Shown one piece after another: positions 27,147-35,784 of a stretch of DNA of 64,000 nucleotides. This stretch comes from an uncultured Alistipes sp. GTDB lineage: Bacteria; Bacteroidota; Bacteroidia; Bacteroidales; Rikenellaceae. The first letter of the stretch is position 1, and each line of letters begins with the position of its first letter. The stretch is from NCBI GenBank assembly GCA_910576555.1, contig CAJTIY010000002.1:184388-248387 (forward strand). Direction: 5' to 3'. The notes beneath the pieces were generated by a model. It saw nothing but the letters and a program-made list of their open reading frames with translations. It was not told the origin of the DNA and did not search any database. Position numbers and translations under genes: made by a program.

Positions 27147-28247
27147 ATGCTACGATACGCATTGTTCGCCCTCGCGTGGGGCGCTGTGGGGGGATATCTC
27201 CTCTACGCGGCCGCGACGGCGCGTCGTCTGCGCGCCGGAAAGGTCGTGCAGCGCCTCGAAGTGGAGGCGGCCGACAGCTCGGCGCAGGGCCATCTGGTCT
27301 CGGCCGCGCGCGTGCGATCGTGGATCGCCGAGCAGGGGATCGCCACGGTCGGCACGGCTGTTGATGCGGTAGATCTGGATGCGATCGAACGGACGGTCCT
27401 GCGGAGCGGTTTCGTCGAGCGGGCCGTGGCCTACGTGACCTACGACGGCGTGCTCCGCGTGGAGATCGGCCGTCGCGATCCGCTGCTGCGCCTCGCCCTC
27501 GACGGCTACGACGCCTATGCCACCGAAGGGGGCTATGTCTTCCCCGTGCCCCGCGCTTCGGCGCTCTACGTGCCCGTGGTCACGGGCTCCTACCGACCTC
27601 CCTTCCCGGCGGCGTATGCCGGGGAGGTGCGGGCCCACATCGAGGCCCGCAAGGCCGAGATCGAGCGCCGCATCGCCGAACTGGAGGCCGAGAAGTACCC
27701 CTTCTACCGGCGCGAGCGGGCGAACGACCGCAACCTCGCCGAGGTGCGCCGCATGCGCATCAAGCGGCGCTGGTGGCGGGGCGAGGGGAGCGAGGAGTTC
27801 GATCGCCGCGTCGAGGAGTTGCGGGCCCTCAAGGCTGCGCTGCGGCGCCGCTACCGCTACGAAGCCCGCCTCGTGGAGGAGGGGATCGAGGCCGTCGCGC
27901 AGCGGCAGGAGGCGCAGCGGCGCGAACAAAAAAAGTTGGACAAAAGCTACGAAGATTTCCTGAAACTCCTTACCTTTGTGAAGTTCGTCGAGGAGGACGA
28001 TTTCTGGAGGTCGGAGGTGGTGCAGATCATCGCGCAAACGACCTCCAGCGGAGCGTTGGAGGTGGATCTGGTGCCCCGCAGCGGGAGCTGCACGATCCGC
28101 TTCGGGCGGCTCGAGGATACGGAGCGCAAGTTCGCCAAACTCATGCGCTTCTATCGCAGCGGACTGACCCGCGTCGGGTGGGATGCCTACCGGACGATCG
28201 ACATCCGCTTCGGCGATCAGGTGATTTGTAGCAAGCAAGAGCGATAG
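27147..28247 (+). CDS. ftsQ: Cell division protein FtsQ with a long charged coiled-coil insertion
   Basis: 366 residues from the ATG at 27147 (a TTG at 27138 is the alternative). One N-terminal membrane helix (ALFALAWGAVGGYLLYAA) is followed by a POTRA-like region (VDLDAIERTVLRSGFVERAV) and a beta-domain (YVFPVPRASALYVPVVTG), then the C-terminal DDFWRSEVVQIIAQ segment. FtsQ scaffolds the divisome in the periplasm. Residues ~158-272 are a Lys/Arg/Glu-rich helical stretch inserted between the two halves of the beta-domain; Bacteroides FtsQ, at about 250 residues, lacks it. Position between murC and ftsA supports the call. Confidence 0.88.
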   Translation: MLRYALFALAWGAVGGYLLYAAATARRLRAGKVVQRLEVEAADSSAQGHLVSAARVRSWIAEQGIATVGTAVDAVDLDAIERTVLRSGFVERAVAYVTYDGVLRVEIGRRDPLLRLALDGYDAYATEGGYVFPVPRASALYVPVVTGSYRPPFPAAYAGEVRAHIEARKAEIERRIAELEAEKYPFYRRERANDRNLAEVRRMRIKRRWWRGEGSEEFDRRVEELRALKAALRRRYRYEARLVEEGIEAVAQRQEAQRREQKKLDKSYEDFLKLLTFVKFVEEDDFWRSEVVQIIAQTTSSGALEVDLVPRSGSCTIRFGRLEDTERKFAKLMRFYRSGLTRVGWDAYRTIDIRFGDQVICSKQER

Positions 28248-28349
28248 AACAGGACGCGATCGCGCGCCCCGACGCTCCGGCCGCTGCGGCGGGTGCCCGG
28301 CGCCGCCTTCGGGCGGTGCGGCGGCTCCTGCGGGGCTTGCCGGAGAGAC

Positions 28350-28370
28350 CCGCTCCCGGAGGCCGGGAGC
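28350..28370. other. Hairpin between ftsQ and ftsA
   Basis: A 9-bp perfect stem (CGCTCCCGG / CCGGGAGCG) with a 3-base loop. Flanking GACCC/GGGTC could extend it. There is no T-run, so it may slow RNA polymerase or stabilise mRNA ends rather than terminate. Confidence 0.5.
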
Positions 28371-28416
28371 GCGGGGTCGGGTCGGAGCGGACGATCGCCA
28401 AACAAGATTGAAAACC

Positions 28417-29916
28417 GTGGAAAGAAAGAATTACATCGTGGCCGTCGATCTGGGCTCGTCGAACGTCGTGGCGGCGGTCGGCGAGCGCGGTGCCGGGGCG
28501 GAGCTGGAGGTCGTCTGCGTCGTGTCGAAACCCGTCGAGGGGGTGCATGCGGGCCGTATCGAGAACATCGAGTCGGTGAGCAGCGCCATCGGCGAAGCGT
28601 TCGGGGAGATCGAACGCCGGGCGGGGATTCGCGTTACGGAGGCCTATGCGGGCATTTCGGGCGAGTTCGTCCGCTGCGCGCGGCATACGGACCACGTATA
28701 CGTGTTCGATCCGCAGAACGGCGTCAACCGCAAGGATGTCGAGGCGCTGTTCGACCGCATGCGCAACGTGCAGGCACCCGACGACGAGACCATCATGGAG
28801 CGCGTGCCCCAGAACTACATGATCGACGACGCGCAGGAGGTGAAGAACCCCGTAGGTTCGTTCGGCAAGAAGCTCTCCTCGACCTTCAACTTCATCCTCT
28901 GCCTGCGGACCCCCATGCAGCGGCTCGACATGGCGCTGCGCCGCGTCGGGGTGAAGATGCTCGCCGTGGTATCCGATGCGCTCGCGACGCCCGAGGCGGT
29001 GCTCTCGCCCGAGGAGAAGGAGGAGGGCGTGGCCGTGGTCGATCTGGGCGGCGGTGTCACCGACGTGACGGTCTACTACCGCAACGTGGTGCGCTACATC
29101 GCCTCGATCCCGATGGGTGCCTCGGCCATCAACCGCGATATCCGCACGATGAGCGTGCCCGAGAAGCATGTCGAGAGCCTCAAGTGCAAATACGGTTCGG
29201 CGGTGGCCGACCTCGCGCCCGAGGACAAGCTCATCCGCGTCAACGGCCGCACGAGCCGCGACGCGAAGGATATTCTGCTGCGCAACTTGGCCACGGTGGT
29301 CGAAGCCCGCGCTACGGACATCGCCGAATTCGTGCTGCAGGAGCTGCGCGACTCGGGGTATGCCGACAAGCTGGCCTTCGGCATCGTGCTGACGGGCGGC
29401 TCGGCCAACCTGAAGGATATCGACGAGCTGTTCCGCCGCGTGACGAAGATGGAGGTGCGCATCGGCGTGCCCGATACGGGCATCGACGAGGCGTCGCGCG
29501 AGAAGGTCGCCGATCCGGTCTATGCGCCGGCGATCGGCATCCTGCTCAAGGGTGCCGAGCTGGGCGCCTGCGCCGTCGTCGAGCGTCCGGCGACCGCCGC
29601 ACGGACGGAGGAGGCGCAGCCCGAACGCCCGGCGGAGGCGCGGCAGCCTTTCGCTCCGGCGGAGCCGGCGGGGCGGATGCCCGAATTCCGCCATGTGCCG
29701 CCGCGCAGCCCGCAACCCGCGCAGTTCGCGCAGCCGGCGCAGCAGCCTGCCGGGGAGCCGATGCCGGAGCCGGATGCCGCGCCGCAGCAGACCGTGCGCG
29801 ATGAGGAGGAGGCACCGGCCGAACCGCGTCGGCGCCGCGACTGGGGGTCGATCTTCCAGAAGACCTTCGACAAGATCAACCGCGGATTCTCGGCCGCCGA
29901 GGACGAGGAGATTTAG
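28417..29916 (+). CDS. ftsA: Cell division protein FtsA
   Basis: 499 residues from GTG at 28417 (a TTG three codons earlier is possible). Actin-like ATPase: phosphate-1 motif VAVDLGSSNVVAAVG, 1C domain, phosphate-2 VAVVDLGGGVTDVTV, and adenosine motif GIVLTGGSANLKDI. FtsA tethers FtsZ filaments to the membrane. After residue ~390 there is a Pro/Ala/Glu-rich linker of about 80 residues, then a C-terminal amphipathic segment (WGSIFQKTFDKINRGF) suited to membrane binding. It is directly upstream of ftsZ. Confidence 0.94.
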   Translation: MERKNYIVAVDLGSSNVVAAVGERGAGAELEVVCVVSKPVEGVHAGRIENIESVSSAIGEAFGEIERRAGIRVTEAYAGISGEFVRCARHTDHVYVFDPQNGVNRKDVEALFDRMRNVQAPDDETIMERVPQNYMIDDAQEVKNPVGSFGKKLSSTFNFILCLRTPMQRLDMALRRVGVKMLAVVSDALATPEAVLSPEEKEEGVAVVDLGGGVTDVTVYYRNVVRYIASIPMGASAINRDIRTMSVPEKHVESLKCKYGSAVADLAPEDKLIRVNGRTSRDAKDILLRNLATVVEARATDIAEFVLQELRDSGYADKLAFGIVLTGGSANLKDIDELFRRVTKMEVRIGVPDTGIDEASREKVADPVYAPAIGILLKGAELGACAVVERPATAARTEEAQPERPAEARQPFAPAEPAGRMPEFRHVPPRSPQPAQFAQPAQQPAGEPMPEPDAAPQQTVRDEEEAPAEPRRRRDWGSIFQKTFDKINRGFSAAEDEEI

Positions 29917-30015
29917 TCCGGCCGCGGAGCGGTTCGGGCGCTGCGGCGCCTGTGGCCGTGGGTGCGCGGGGCCGTAGGCGGGAATTTGTAGCGAAATAGT
30001 GTAAAATACAACGAT

Positions 30016-31362
30016 ATGACGGACGATTTGATGTCTGAAATCAAGGTGCCGCGGACGGACGGCTCGATCATTACGGTCGTCGGCGTCGGCGGTGCGGGCG
30101 GCAACGCCGTGAACCACATGTACAACATGGGCATTCGCGGCGTGACGTTCATGGTATGCAATACCGATCAGCAGGCGCTCGACAAGAGCCCCGTGATGCA
30201 GAAGATCTGCCTGAAGGCCGACGGACTCGATCCGGGGCTCGGTGCCGGCAACGACCCCGAGAACGGCCGGCGTGCGGCGGTCGAGACGCTGCCCGAGATC
30301 CGCCAGCGGCTGGAGGAGGCCGGCACGAAGATGATCTTCATCACGGCCGGCATGGGCGGCGGTACGGGTACGGGCGCCTCGCCCGTGATCGCGAAGCTGG
30401 CCAAAGAGATGGGGCTGCTGACCGTGGCGATCGTCACCTCGCCGCTCGCCGTCGAGGGCAAGATCCGCTACGAGCAGGCGTTCCGCGGCATCGAGGAGCT
30501 GCGCCGCAGCGTCGACTCGCTGCTGATCATCAACAACGAAAACATCCTCGAGATCTACGGGCGTCTGTCGCTCAAGCAGGCCTTCGGCAAGGCCGACGAC
30601 ATCCTCGCCTCGGCGGCGAAGGGCATCGCCGAGATCATCACCGTGGAGAGCGATCTGGTCAACGTCGACTTCGCCGACGTGTCGAAGGTGATGCGCGACA
30701 GCGGCCGCGCCCATATGGCCGTGGCCACGGCCGAGGGCGACAACCGCGCCGAAGCTGCGGCCGAGGCGTCGCTGCGCTCGCCGCTGCTCGACCATAACCT
30801 CATCTCGGGTGCCAAGAACATCCTGCTCAACATCTCGGTGTCGAACGCCGAGCAGCTGATGTACGAGGAGGTGGTGCGCATCCTCGAGTACATTCAGGCC
30901 CACGCCAGCGTGCAGGACGACAACGGCACGATCCACAACGCCAACATCATCTGGGGTACGAGCGAGAAGCCGCAGCTGGGCAATGCCGTCGAGCTGGTGG
31001 TCGTGGCCACGGGCTTCGAGACCGACGACCTGCCCGGCATGAAGCCGATGGGCGGGGGACGCCTGCAGCGGGCGGCCGAGGCTCCGGTCCGCGCACAGGC
31101 TCCGGTCGCCGCGCCGGCGCTGGAGCCCGTCAAACCCGCGGCGCCGCAGCGTGCGCCGCAACGCCCTGCGGAGCAGGTGGTGCTGGGCGCCAAGCCGACG
31201 CGCTACGGCAACATAGAGATGCTGCTCGCCAAGCCGGCCTACCAGTCGCGCAACTCGAAGTTCGTCGTGCAGATGCCCGGCGGCCGCAAGGAGGTGCTGC
31301 GCGAGGAGAGCGCCGAGCCGCAAGTGCGCGAGGCGCCGAAGGGCGGTTCGCTGTTCGACTAA
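30016..31362 (+). CDS. ftsZ: Cell division protein FtsZ
   Basis: 448 residues. Tubulin-like GTPase forming the division ring. VVGVGGAGGNAVNHM starts the GTP site; the tubulin signature AGMGGGTGTGASPVIA is at residue ~112; T7 loop NVDFADVSKVM near 215. After the core (~340) comes a Pro/Ala-rich linker and a C-terminal stretch of conserved appearance (NIEMLLAKPAYQSRNSKFV), unlike the short E. coli tail. It is the last gene of the wall/division run, and gldE follows after 15 bases. Confidence 0.97.
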   Translation: MTDDLMSEIKVPRTDGSIITVVGVGGAGGNAVNHMYNMGIRGVTFMVCNTDQQALDKSPVMQKICLKADGLDPGLGAGNDPENGRRAAVETLPEIRQRLEEAGTKMIFITAGMGGGTGTGASPVIAKLAKEMGLLTVAIVTSPLAVEGKIRYEQAFRGIEELRRSVDSLLIINNENILEIYGRLSLKQAFGKADDILASAAKGIAEIITVESDLVNVDFADVSKVMRDSGRAHMAVATAEGDNRAEAAAEASLRSPLLDHNLISGAKNILLNISVSNAEQLMYEEVVRILEYIQAHASVQDDNGTIHNANIIWGTSEKPQLGNAVELVVVATGFETDDLPGMKPMGGGRLQRAAEAPVRAQAPVAAPALEPVKPAAPQRAPQRPAEQVVLGAKPTRYGNIEMLLAKPAYQSRNSKFVVQMPGGRKEVLREESAEPQVREAPKGGSLFD

Positions 31363-31377
31363 CCCATACAACCCGCT

Positions 31378-32658
31378 TTGGAGACCTCGCTTTCTTGGAT
31401 CGTGTGCAACGGTTTTTCGGGCCGCATCGCGCTGCTCGGCGCCGCGGCGCTGCTGTTGCTCTGCGTTTCGGCACTCGTATCGGGTGCCGAGACGTCGTTT
31501 TTCTCCCTGTCGCACAACGACGTGCGCCGCCTCAAGGCGCGCGGTACGGCTTCGTCCGAGGCCGTGCTGCGGCTGCTGGGCGACGTCGACATGCTGCTGG
31601 CCACGATTCTGGTGGTCAACAATCTGGTCAACATCTGCATCGTCATCCTGACGTCGGGCATCGTCGACGCGCTCTTCACCTTCGTGCGTTTCGAGTTCCT
31701 GTTCAAGACGGTGCTGGTCACCTTCCTGCTGCTGCTCTTCGGCGAGATCCTGCCCAAAGTGCTGGCGCAGACGATGCCCGTGCGCTTCGCCTGCTTCGTG
31801 GCACGGCCCCTCGCGGCGCTGCGGTGGCTCTTCTATCCGCTGTCGTTCGTGCTCGTGCGGACCAGCAGCACCATCAGCGAACGGGCCGCGCACCGGAGCG
31901 AGCTGTCGCTCGACGAGCTGGCCGATGCGGTGGACATGACCCAGAACACGACGCCCGAGGAGCATGTGATGCTCTCGGGGATCGTCAACTTCGTCAATAC
32001 GGAGGTGCAGGAGATCATGAAACCCCGGGTGGACATCACGGCGCTGGAGTTCTCGGACGACTACGCCACGGTGCGCCGCACGATCATCGAGTCGGGGTTC
32101 TCGCGCATCCCCGTCTACGAGGAGGATATCGACAACATCCGGGGCACGCTCTATGTCAAGGACCTGCTGCCCCACATCGACCGCGACGCCGATTTCGACT
32201 GGCGGGCGCTGGTGCGCAAACCCTATTTCGTGCCCGAGCACAAGAAGATCAACGACCTGCTGGCCGACTTCCAGTCCAACAAGGTGCATATGGCCATCGT
32301 CGTCGACGAGTACGGCTCGACGCTGGGACTGGTGTCGCTGGAGGACATCATCGAGGAGATCGTGGGCGAGATCTCGGACGAGAGCGACAACGACGAGCGC
32401 TTCTACGAGCGGCTCGACGCCAACGCCTATCTCTTCGACGGCAAGGCCCATATCGGCGATTTCGAACGGGTGCTGTCGCTCGACGAGGATCTCTTCGCCG
32501 ACGTGCGCGGCAAGGCCGAGACGCTGGCGGGGCTGATGCTGGAGCTCAAGCGCGATTTCCCGCGCAAGGGCGACACCTTCACCTCGCACGGCATCCGCTT
32601 CACGGTGCAGGCGACCGAGGGGCGTCGCGTGGACAAGATCCGCATCGACATGCCATGA
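31378..32658 (+). CDS. gldE: GldE-like CNNM/CBS-domain membrane protein
   Basis: 426 residues from a TTG start at 31378. Three to four membrane helices form a CNNM domain (VSGAETSFFSLSHND, FGEILPKVLAQ), then two CBS motifs (MKPRVDITALEFSDDYATVR; HMAIVVDEYGSTLGLVSLED) and a C-terminal CorC/HlyC domain. GldE was named from gliding motility in Flavobacterium, but close relatives occur in non-motile Bacteroidota; related proteins handle Mg2+/Co2+. The stop overlaps the next gene's ATG (ATGA). Confidence 0.85.
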   Translation: METSLSWIVCNGFSGRIALLGAAALLLLCVSALVSGAETSFFSLSHNDVRRLKARGTASSEAVLRLLGDVDMLLATILVVNNLVNICIVILTSGIVDALFTFVRFEFLFKTVLVTFLLLLFGEILPKVLAQTMPVRFACFVARPLAALRWLFYPLSFVLVRTSSTISERAAHRSELSLDELADAVDMTQNTTPEEHVMLSGIVNFVNTEVQEIMKPRVDITALEFSDDYATVRRTIIESGFSRIPVYEEDIDNIRGTLYVKDLLPHIDRDADFDWRALVRKPYFVPEHKKINDLLADFQSNKVHMAIVVDEYGSTLGLVSLEDIIEEIVGEISDESDNDERFYERLDANAYLFDGKAHIGDFERVLSLDEDLFADVRGKAETLAGLMLELKRDFPRKGDTFTSHGIRFTVQATEGRRVDKIRIDMP

Positions 32659-33386
32659 CGCCCCGGCTGATCGTCGAGCCCCCGATGGCGGAGCGGGAGG
32701 CCGCTGCGTGGACGACGCCGGAGGAGCGGGCCGCAGCCGCGGCGTTCGCCCCCGCGCGACGGAGGGAGTTCCTCGCATGGCGGGCCGTCGTGCGCCGGGA
32801 GCTGGGGCGCGACGTGCGCATCGGCTATGCGGCGACGGGGGCTCCGCAGCTGCCCGACGGGCAGGCGCATATCTCCGTGTCGCATTGTCCGGGGCGGGTG
32901 GCGGTGTTGCTTGCCGCGGGGCGCTGCGCCGTGGACATAGAGCCTGCGGCGCGGAATTTCGAGCGGGCGGCGCCCCGCTACCTCACCCCCGACGAACGCA
33001 TGCTTTCAGCCGATCCTGCGTGGCTCGCCGTGGCGTGGTGCGCGAAGGAGACGCTCTACAAATATGCCGGCCGGCCGGGCCTCGATCTGCTGCGCGATCT
33101 GCGGCTCGAAGAGGTCGAACGGTGCACGGACGGGTGCGGGGCAGTGGCCGGAGGGCGCATCGGGGAGCTTGCGGAGGGGCCTGCCGGGGGCTTTTTCGGG
33201 GCGTGTTTCGGGGGGCGTTCCGGGGTGCGCGCCGGGGAGTGTTTCGAGGAGTGTTCCGGAACCTTTTCCGAGGAGTGCGCCGGGGCGTATTTTACGGGCC
33301 GGATCGCGGGGCGCATCGCCGGGGGCGAGCGGACGGAGCTCGTCGCGACGGTCGCCGACGGATATGTGGTCGTAACGATCGTATAG
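32655..33386 (+). CDS. 4'-phosphopantetheinyl transferase (Sfp-like) with Gly/Cys-rich insertion
   Basis: 243 residues. The transferase attaches phosphopantetheine from CoA to carrier proteins. Motifs are ISVSHCPG (~73), CAVDIEP with the Mg-binding Asp/Glu (~91), and WCAKETLYKY (~128). The ATG overlaps the gldE stop by four bases. Residues ~157-226 are an odd low-complexity insert made of GxFGACFGG and GECFEECSG-like pieces before the final strand TELVATVADGYVVV. It comes from degenerate repeats in the DNA; whether it disturbs folding is unknown. It is probably the partner of fatty-acid or accessory carrier proteins. Confidence 0.82.
   Translation: MTPRLIVEPPMAEREAAAWTTPEERAAAAAFAPARRREFLAWRAVVRRELGRDVRIGYAATGAPQLPDGQAHISVSHCPGRVAVLLAAGRCAVDIEPAARNFERAAPRYLTPDERMLSADPAWLAVAWCAKETLYKYAGRPGLDLLRDLRLEEVERCTDGCGAVAGGRIGELAEGPAGGFFGACFGGRSGVRAGECFEECSGTFSEECAGAYFTGRIAGRIAGGERTELVATVADGYVVVTIV
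33123..33332 (+). repeat. In-frame degenerate minisatellite in the phosphopantetheinyl transferase gene
   Basis: About 210 bases of imperfect G/T-rich units (variants of GGGGCGTGTTTCGGGG, GGGGAGTGTTTCGAGGAG), keeping the reading frame. Encodes the Gly/Cys/Phe-rich insert. Confidence 0.6.
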
Positions 33387-33434
33387 CTGCGGTCGGAGCC
33401 GGTTCCGGCATCACTTCCCTTATAATTCCATTCG

Positions 33435-34100
33435 ATGAAAAAAACGAAAAACGATACGCTGCGGCAGCCGGAGCTGCCGGAGAGGCTCGTTGCGGCATCG
33501 GGTCGCGATGCGCTGCTGCGCGACGAGGAGGTGGCCGCGACGAACTTCGTCGGGGCGGACTTCGGCGCGACGGCGGTCGAACATCTCTTCGTCCGGGAGT
33601 CTGCGTTCGGCGGCTGCCGCTTCGCCGGGTGCAGCGTGCGCAACTCCCACTTCACCGATGTGCTGTTCCGCGGCTGCGATTTCGCCGCTGCCGATCTTCG
33701 CGGCTGCTCGTGGCAGCGCGTCGCCTTCGTCGACTGCCGCTTCTCGGGGGCCGATCTGTCCGGCGCCGCGATGCGCGACGTCGTGTTCGAGCGACCGAAG
33801 GCCGAGGGAATGTCGCTCTTCGGCAGCCGCTTCCGGGGCGTGCGTTTCGAGCAGGGGATGCTGCGCGATGCGGCGTTCGAGGAGTGCCGCGTCGAGCGGT
33901 TGGCGTTCTTGCGCTGCGACCTCGCGCGTGCGGCCTTCTTCGGCACGCGGCTGGGAGGCGTCTCGCTGGCGGGGTCCGAGATCGGCGGCATCCGCGTGAC
34001 GGCGATCGCGTCGCCCGAGCTGCAGGGCGTGCGGATCGACCGTGCGCAGGCGTTCGACCTCGCGGCGCTGCTCGGCGTGGAGATCGAGGAGGTGCCGTAG
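33435..34100 (+). CDS. Pentapeptide-repeat protein
   Basis: 221 residues, no signal peptide. From ~35 to ~195 the sequence follows the five-residue A(D/N)LxX/xxFxx pattern (TNFVGADFG, CRFAGCSVRNSHF, CDFAAADLRGCSW, CRFSGADLSGAAM, LRCDLARAAFF), predicting a right-handed four-sided beta-helix. Some pentapeptide proteins (Qnr, MfpA) mimic DNA and shield gyrase; most have no known role. The central positions alternate Phe and Leu, and Cys is unusually frequent. It has its own spacer upstream. Function is not assigned. Confidence 0.88.
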   Translation: MKKTKNDTLRQPELPERLVAASGRDALLRDEEVAATNFVGADFGATAVEHLFVRESAFGGCRFAGCSVRNSHFTDVLFRGCDFAAADLRGCSWQRVAFVDCRFSGADLSGAAMRDVVFERPKAEGMSLFGSRFRGVRFEQGMLRDAAFEECRVERLAFLRCDLARAAFFGTRLGGVSLAGSEIGGIRVTAIASPELQGVRIDRAQAFDLAALLGVEIEEVP

Positions 34101-34365
34101 CGGGTCGGACCTGCCGGCTGCATCGCGCGCCCGAACGGTGCGGGTCCGGAGAGGCTTTGCCGGGCGGCAGATTTTGTGGCGGAGGAGTGCCGGGAAGAGA
34201 AGATCCAGCGGAGGTGCGTCGGGATGCAGCGGATTCCGCAGCGAGGCGTTGCCCGGCGGTCGGGCCGTATCTGCGGCGCGCTTATGCGGGTCGGTGTCGG
34301 GTAGCTTGCTCGGGTGTCGGGCAAGCACTGCGCTGCGACGGCGGAGATCTTTTTGTCGGGCAGAA

Positions 34366-34410
34366 ACGATTCACCCCTGCCGGAGTCGGTTCCGGGCAGG
34401 GGTGAATCGT
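34366..34410. terminator. Strong hairpin between convergent genes
   Basis: A 16-bp perfect stem (ACGATTCACCCCTGCC, 34366-34381, pairing with 34395-34410) with a 13-base loop. It lies between the pentapeptide gene (plus) and the C1 peptidase (minus). The T-run is weak. The rest of 34101-34541 holds no supportable gene. Confidence 0.6.
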
Positions 34411-34541
34411 ATGCGGAGAGTCGGACGGATTGCCGGCGGCGTGCGGATCTTTCCTTCGCGGCCGCGCTGCGGTCTCTCCCGAAGACGGACATCCGCCGGC
34501 TGCCGCGTGCTGCGGCGACCCGCGCCGGCCCTGCGGCCGGG

Positions 34542-35753
34542 TTATTTCAGGCCCAGCTTCTTGGCGATCTCCTTCGGCAGCGCATGCTTGTTGAGCATCA
34601 CCGAGGTGGTCTTGTAGGCTACGAAGGGGCGCGAGAAGTACCAGTGGCCGCCGTAGGGCGGGAGGTCGTTCCACGAGTTGAGCACCTTGAAGTAGTCGTT
34701 GCCGGCCTGATCCTTCGCCGTGCCGACGATCACCATGCCGTGGTCGTCGGTGGTCTCGAAGTTGTCGAAGGCCTCCTGACGCATCTGCTGCGTGATCGTG
34801 CGCTCCTTGCCGGGCTTGTCGAACTTGTAGAGGGCCGCCTCGCGCTCGCGCTCGGTGAGCTTGCCCCACCGTTCGGCCTCGGTGCCGCTCATGCTCTCGG
34901 TATCGGCCTCGGGGACGATGCCGATGGCTTTCGTGCGGCTGAAGCCCTTCTCGCTCACGTCGGTGCCCCACGCCACGGTGTAACCGTTGGCCAGCGCGTG
35001 GTCGATCGAGGCCATCAGCTCGTCGAGCGGGAGGTTGTAGCTCGCGCCCCACATCCAGTTGTCGGGGATCTCGAGCACGAACTTCGTGTAGAAGGGGTGG
35101 TGGGTGAACGACGTGATGTCGACGTAGTCCTCCATGTCGATCGGGAGCGATGCGGCGAACGACTGCGGCGTGTACTCCCGGCCTTCGTAGACGAAGGTTT
35201 CGGGACGCTCGCCGAAGTAGGCGTCGAGCAGCGCCTCGAAGCCCCGCTTCCACGCCGTGGAGAGCGGTTTGCCCGACTTGGCGTTGGCTGCGAGCACGGC
35301 GTCGAGGTAGGTCGTGAGCACGGGCGTGAGTTCGTGGAAGTCGGCCTTCTCGGTGCCGTAGTTGAACCCTTCGTAGACCTCGAAGGGCACGATGCCGTGG
35401 GCCTTGATCCCCTCCGTCACGTCGTGCGAGGCGCCGCCCTCGGCGAAGTTGATCTTGCCGTGCATGCGGATGTACTTCTCGGCCTTGTCCATGAACGAGT
35501 GGCGGACGATCCACATCTCGGAGAGGTGGATCGGGGCGCCGCCTGCCTTGAGGATTTCGCTTTCGAGGAACGAGAGCGTCGAGTAGCACCAGCAGGTGCC
35601 GCTGCGGCTCTGGTCCTTCACGGGCGTGGTTTCTATCACCTCGATGTCGGTGAAGCGGTAGCCTTCGGGTTCGGAGGCCGTCGGTTCGGGGGTCTCGGCG
35701 CCGGCGGCGAGGGTCGCACCGAGCGCGAGGAGGGTCAGCAGGAGGTTTTTCAT
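34542..35753 (-). CDS. Exported C1-family (bleomycin hydrolase-like) cysteine peptidase
   Basis: 403 residues. An N-terminal signal peptide (LLLTLLALGATLAAGA) suggests export. Catalytic residues are all visible: Gln and Cys in VKDQSRSGTCWCYSTLSF (Cys54), His in DHGMVIVG (~345), Asn in VLNSWND (~363). The overall order and the C-terminal MLNKHALPKEIAKKLG tail resemble aminopeptidase C/bleomycin hydrolase, which trims peptides from inside a hexamer. An exported version is common in Bacteroidales. It follows topA by 31 bases. Confidence 0.9.
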   Translation of the reverse strand: MKNLLLTLLALGATLAAGAETPEPTASEPEGYRFTDIEVIETTPVKDQSRSGTCWCYSTLSFLESEILKAGGAPIHLSEMWIVRHSFMDKAEKYIRMHGKINFAEGGASHDVTEGIKAHGIVPFEVYEGFNYGTEKADFHELTPVLTTYLDAVLAANAKSGKPLSTAWKRGFEALLDAYFGERPETFVYEGREYTPQSFAASLPIDMEDYVDITSFTHHPFYTKFVLEIPDNWMWGASYNLPLDELMASIDHALANGYTVAWGTDVSEKGFSRTKAIGIVPEADTESMSGTEAERWGKLTEREREAALYKFDKPGKERTITQQMRQEAFDNFETTDDHGMVIVGTAKDQAGNDYFKVLNSWNDLPPYGGHWYFSRPFVAYKTTSVMLNKHALPKEIAKKLGLK

Positions 35754-35784
35754 TTCGGGGTATGCGTTTTTGGGGTTGTTGTCG

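Noticed and set aside
28141..32778. 1545-codon minus-strand ORF opposite ftsA, ftsZ and gldE
   Set aside because: It is the antisense of strongly conserved genes. High GC leaves few stop codons. Its translation is Arg/His-rich and has no domain character.
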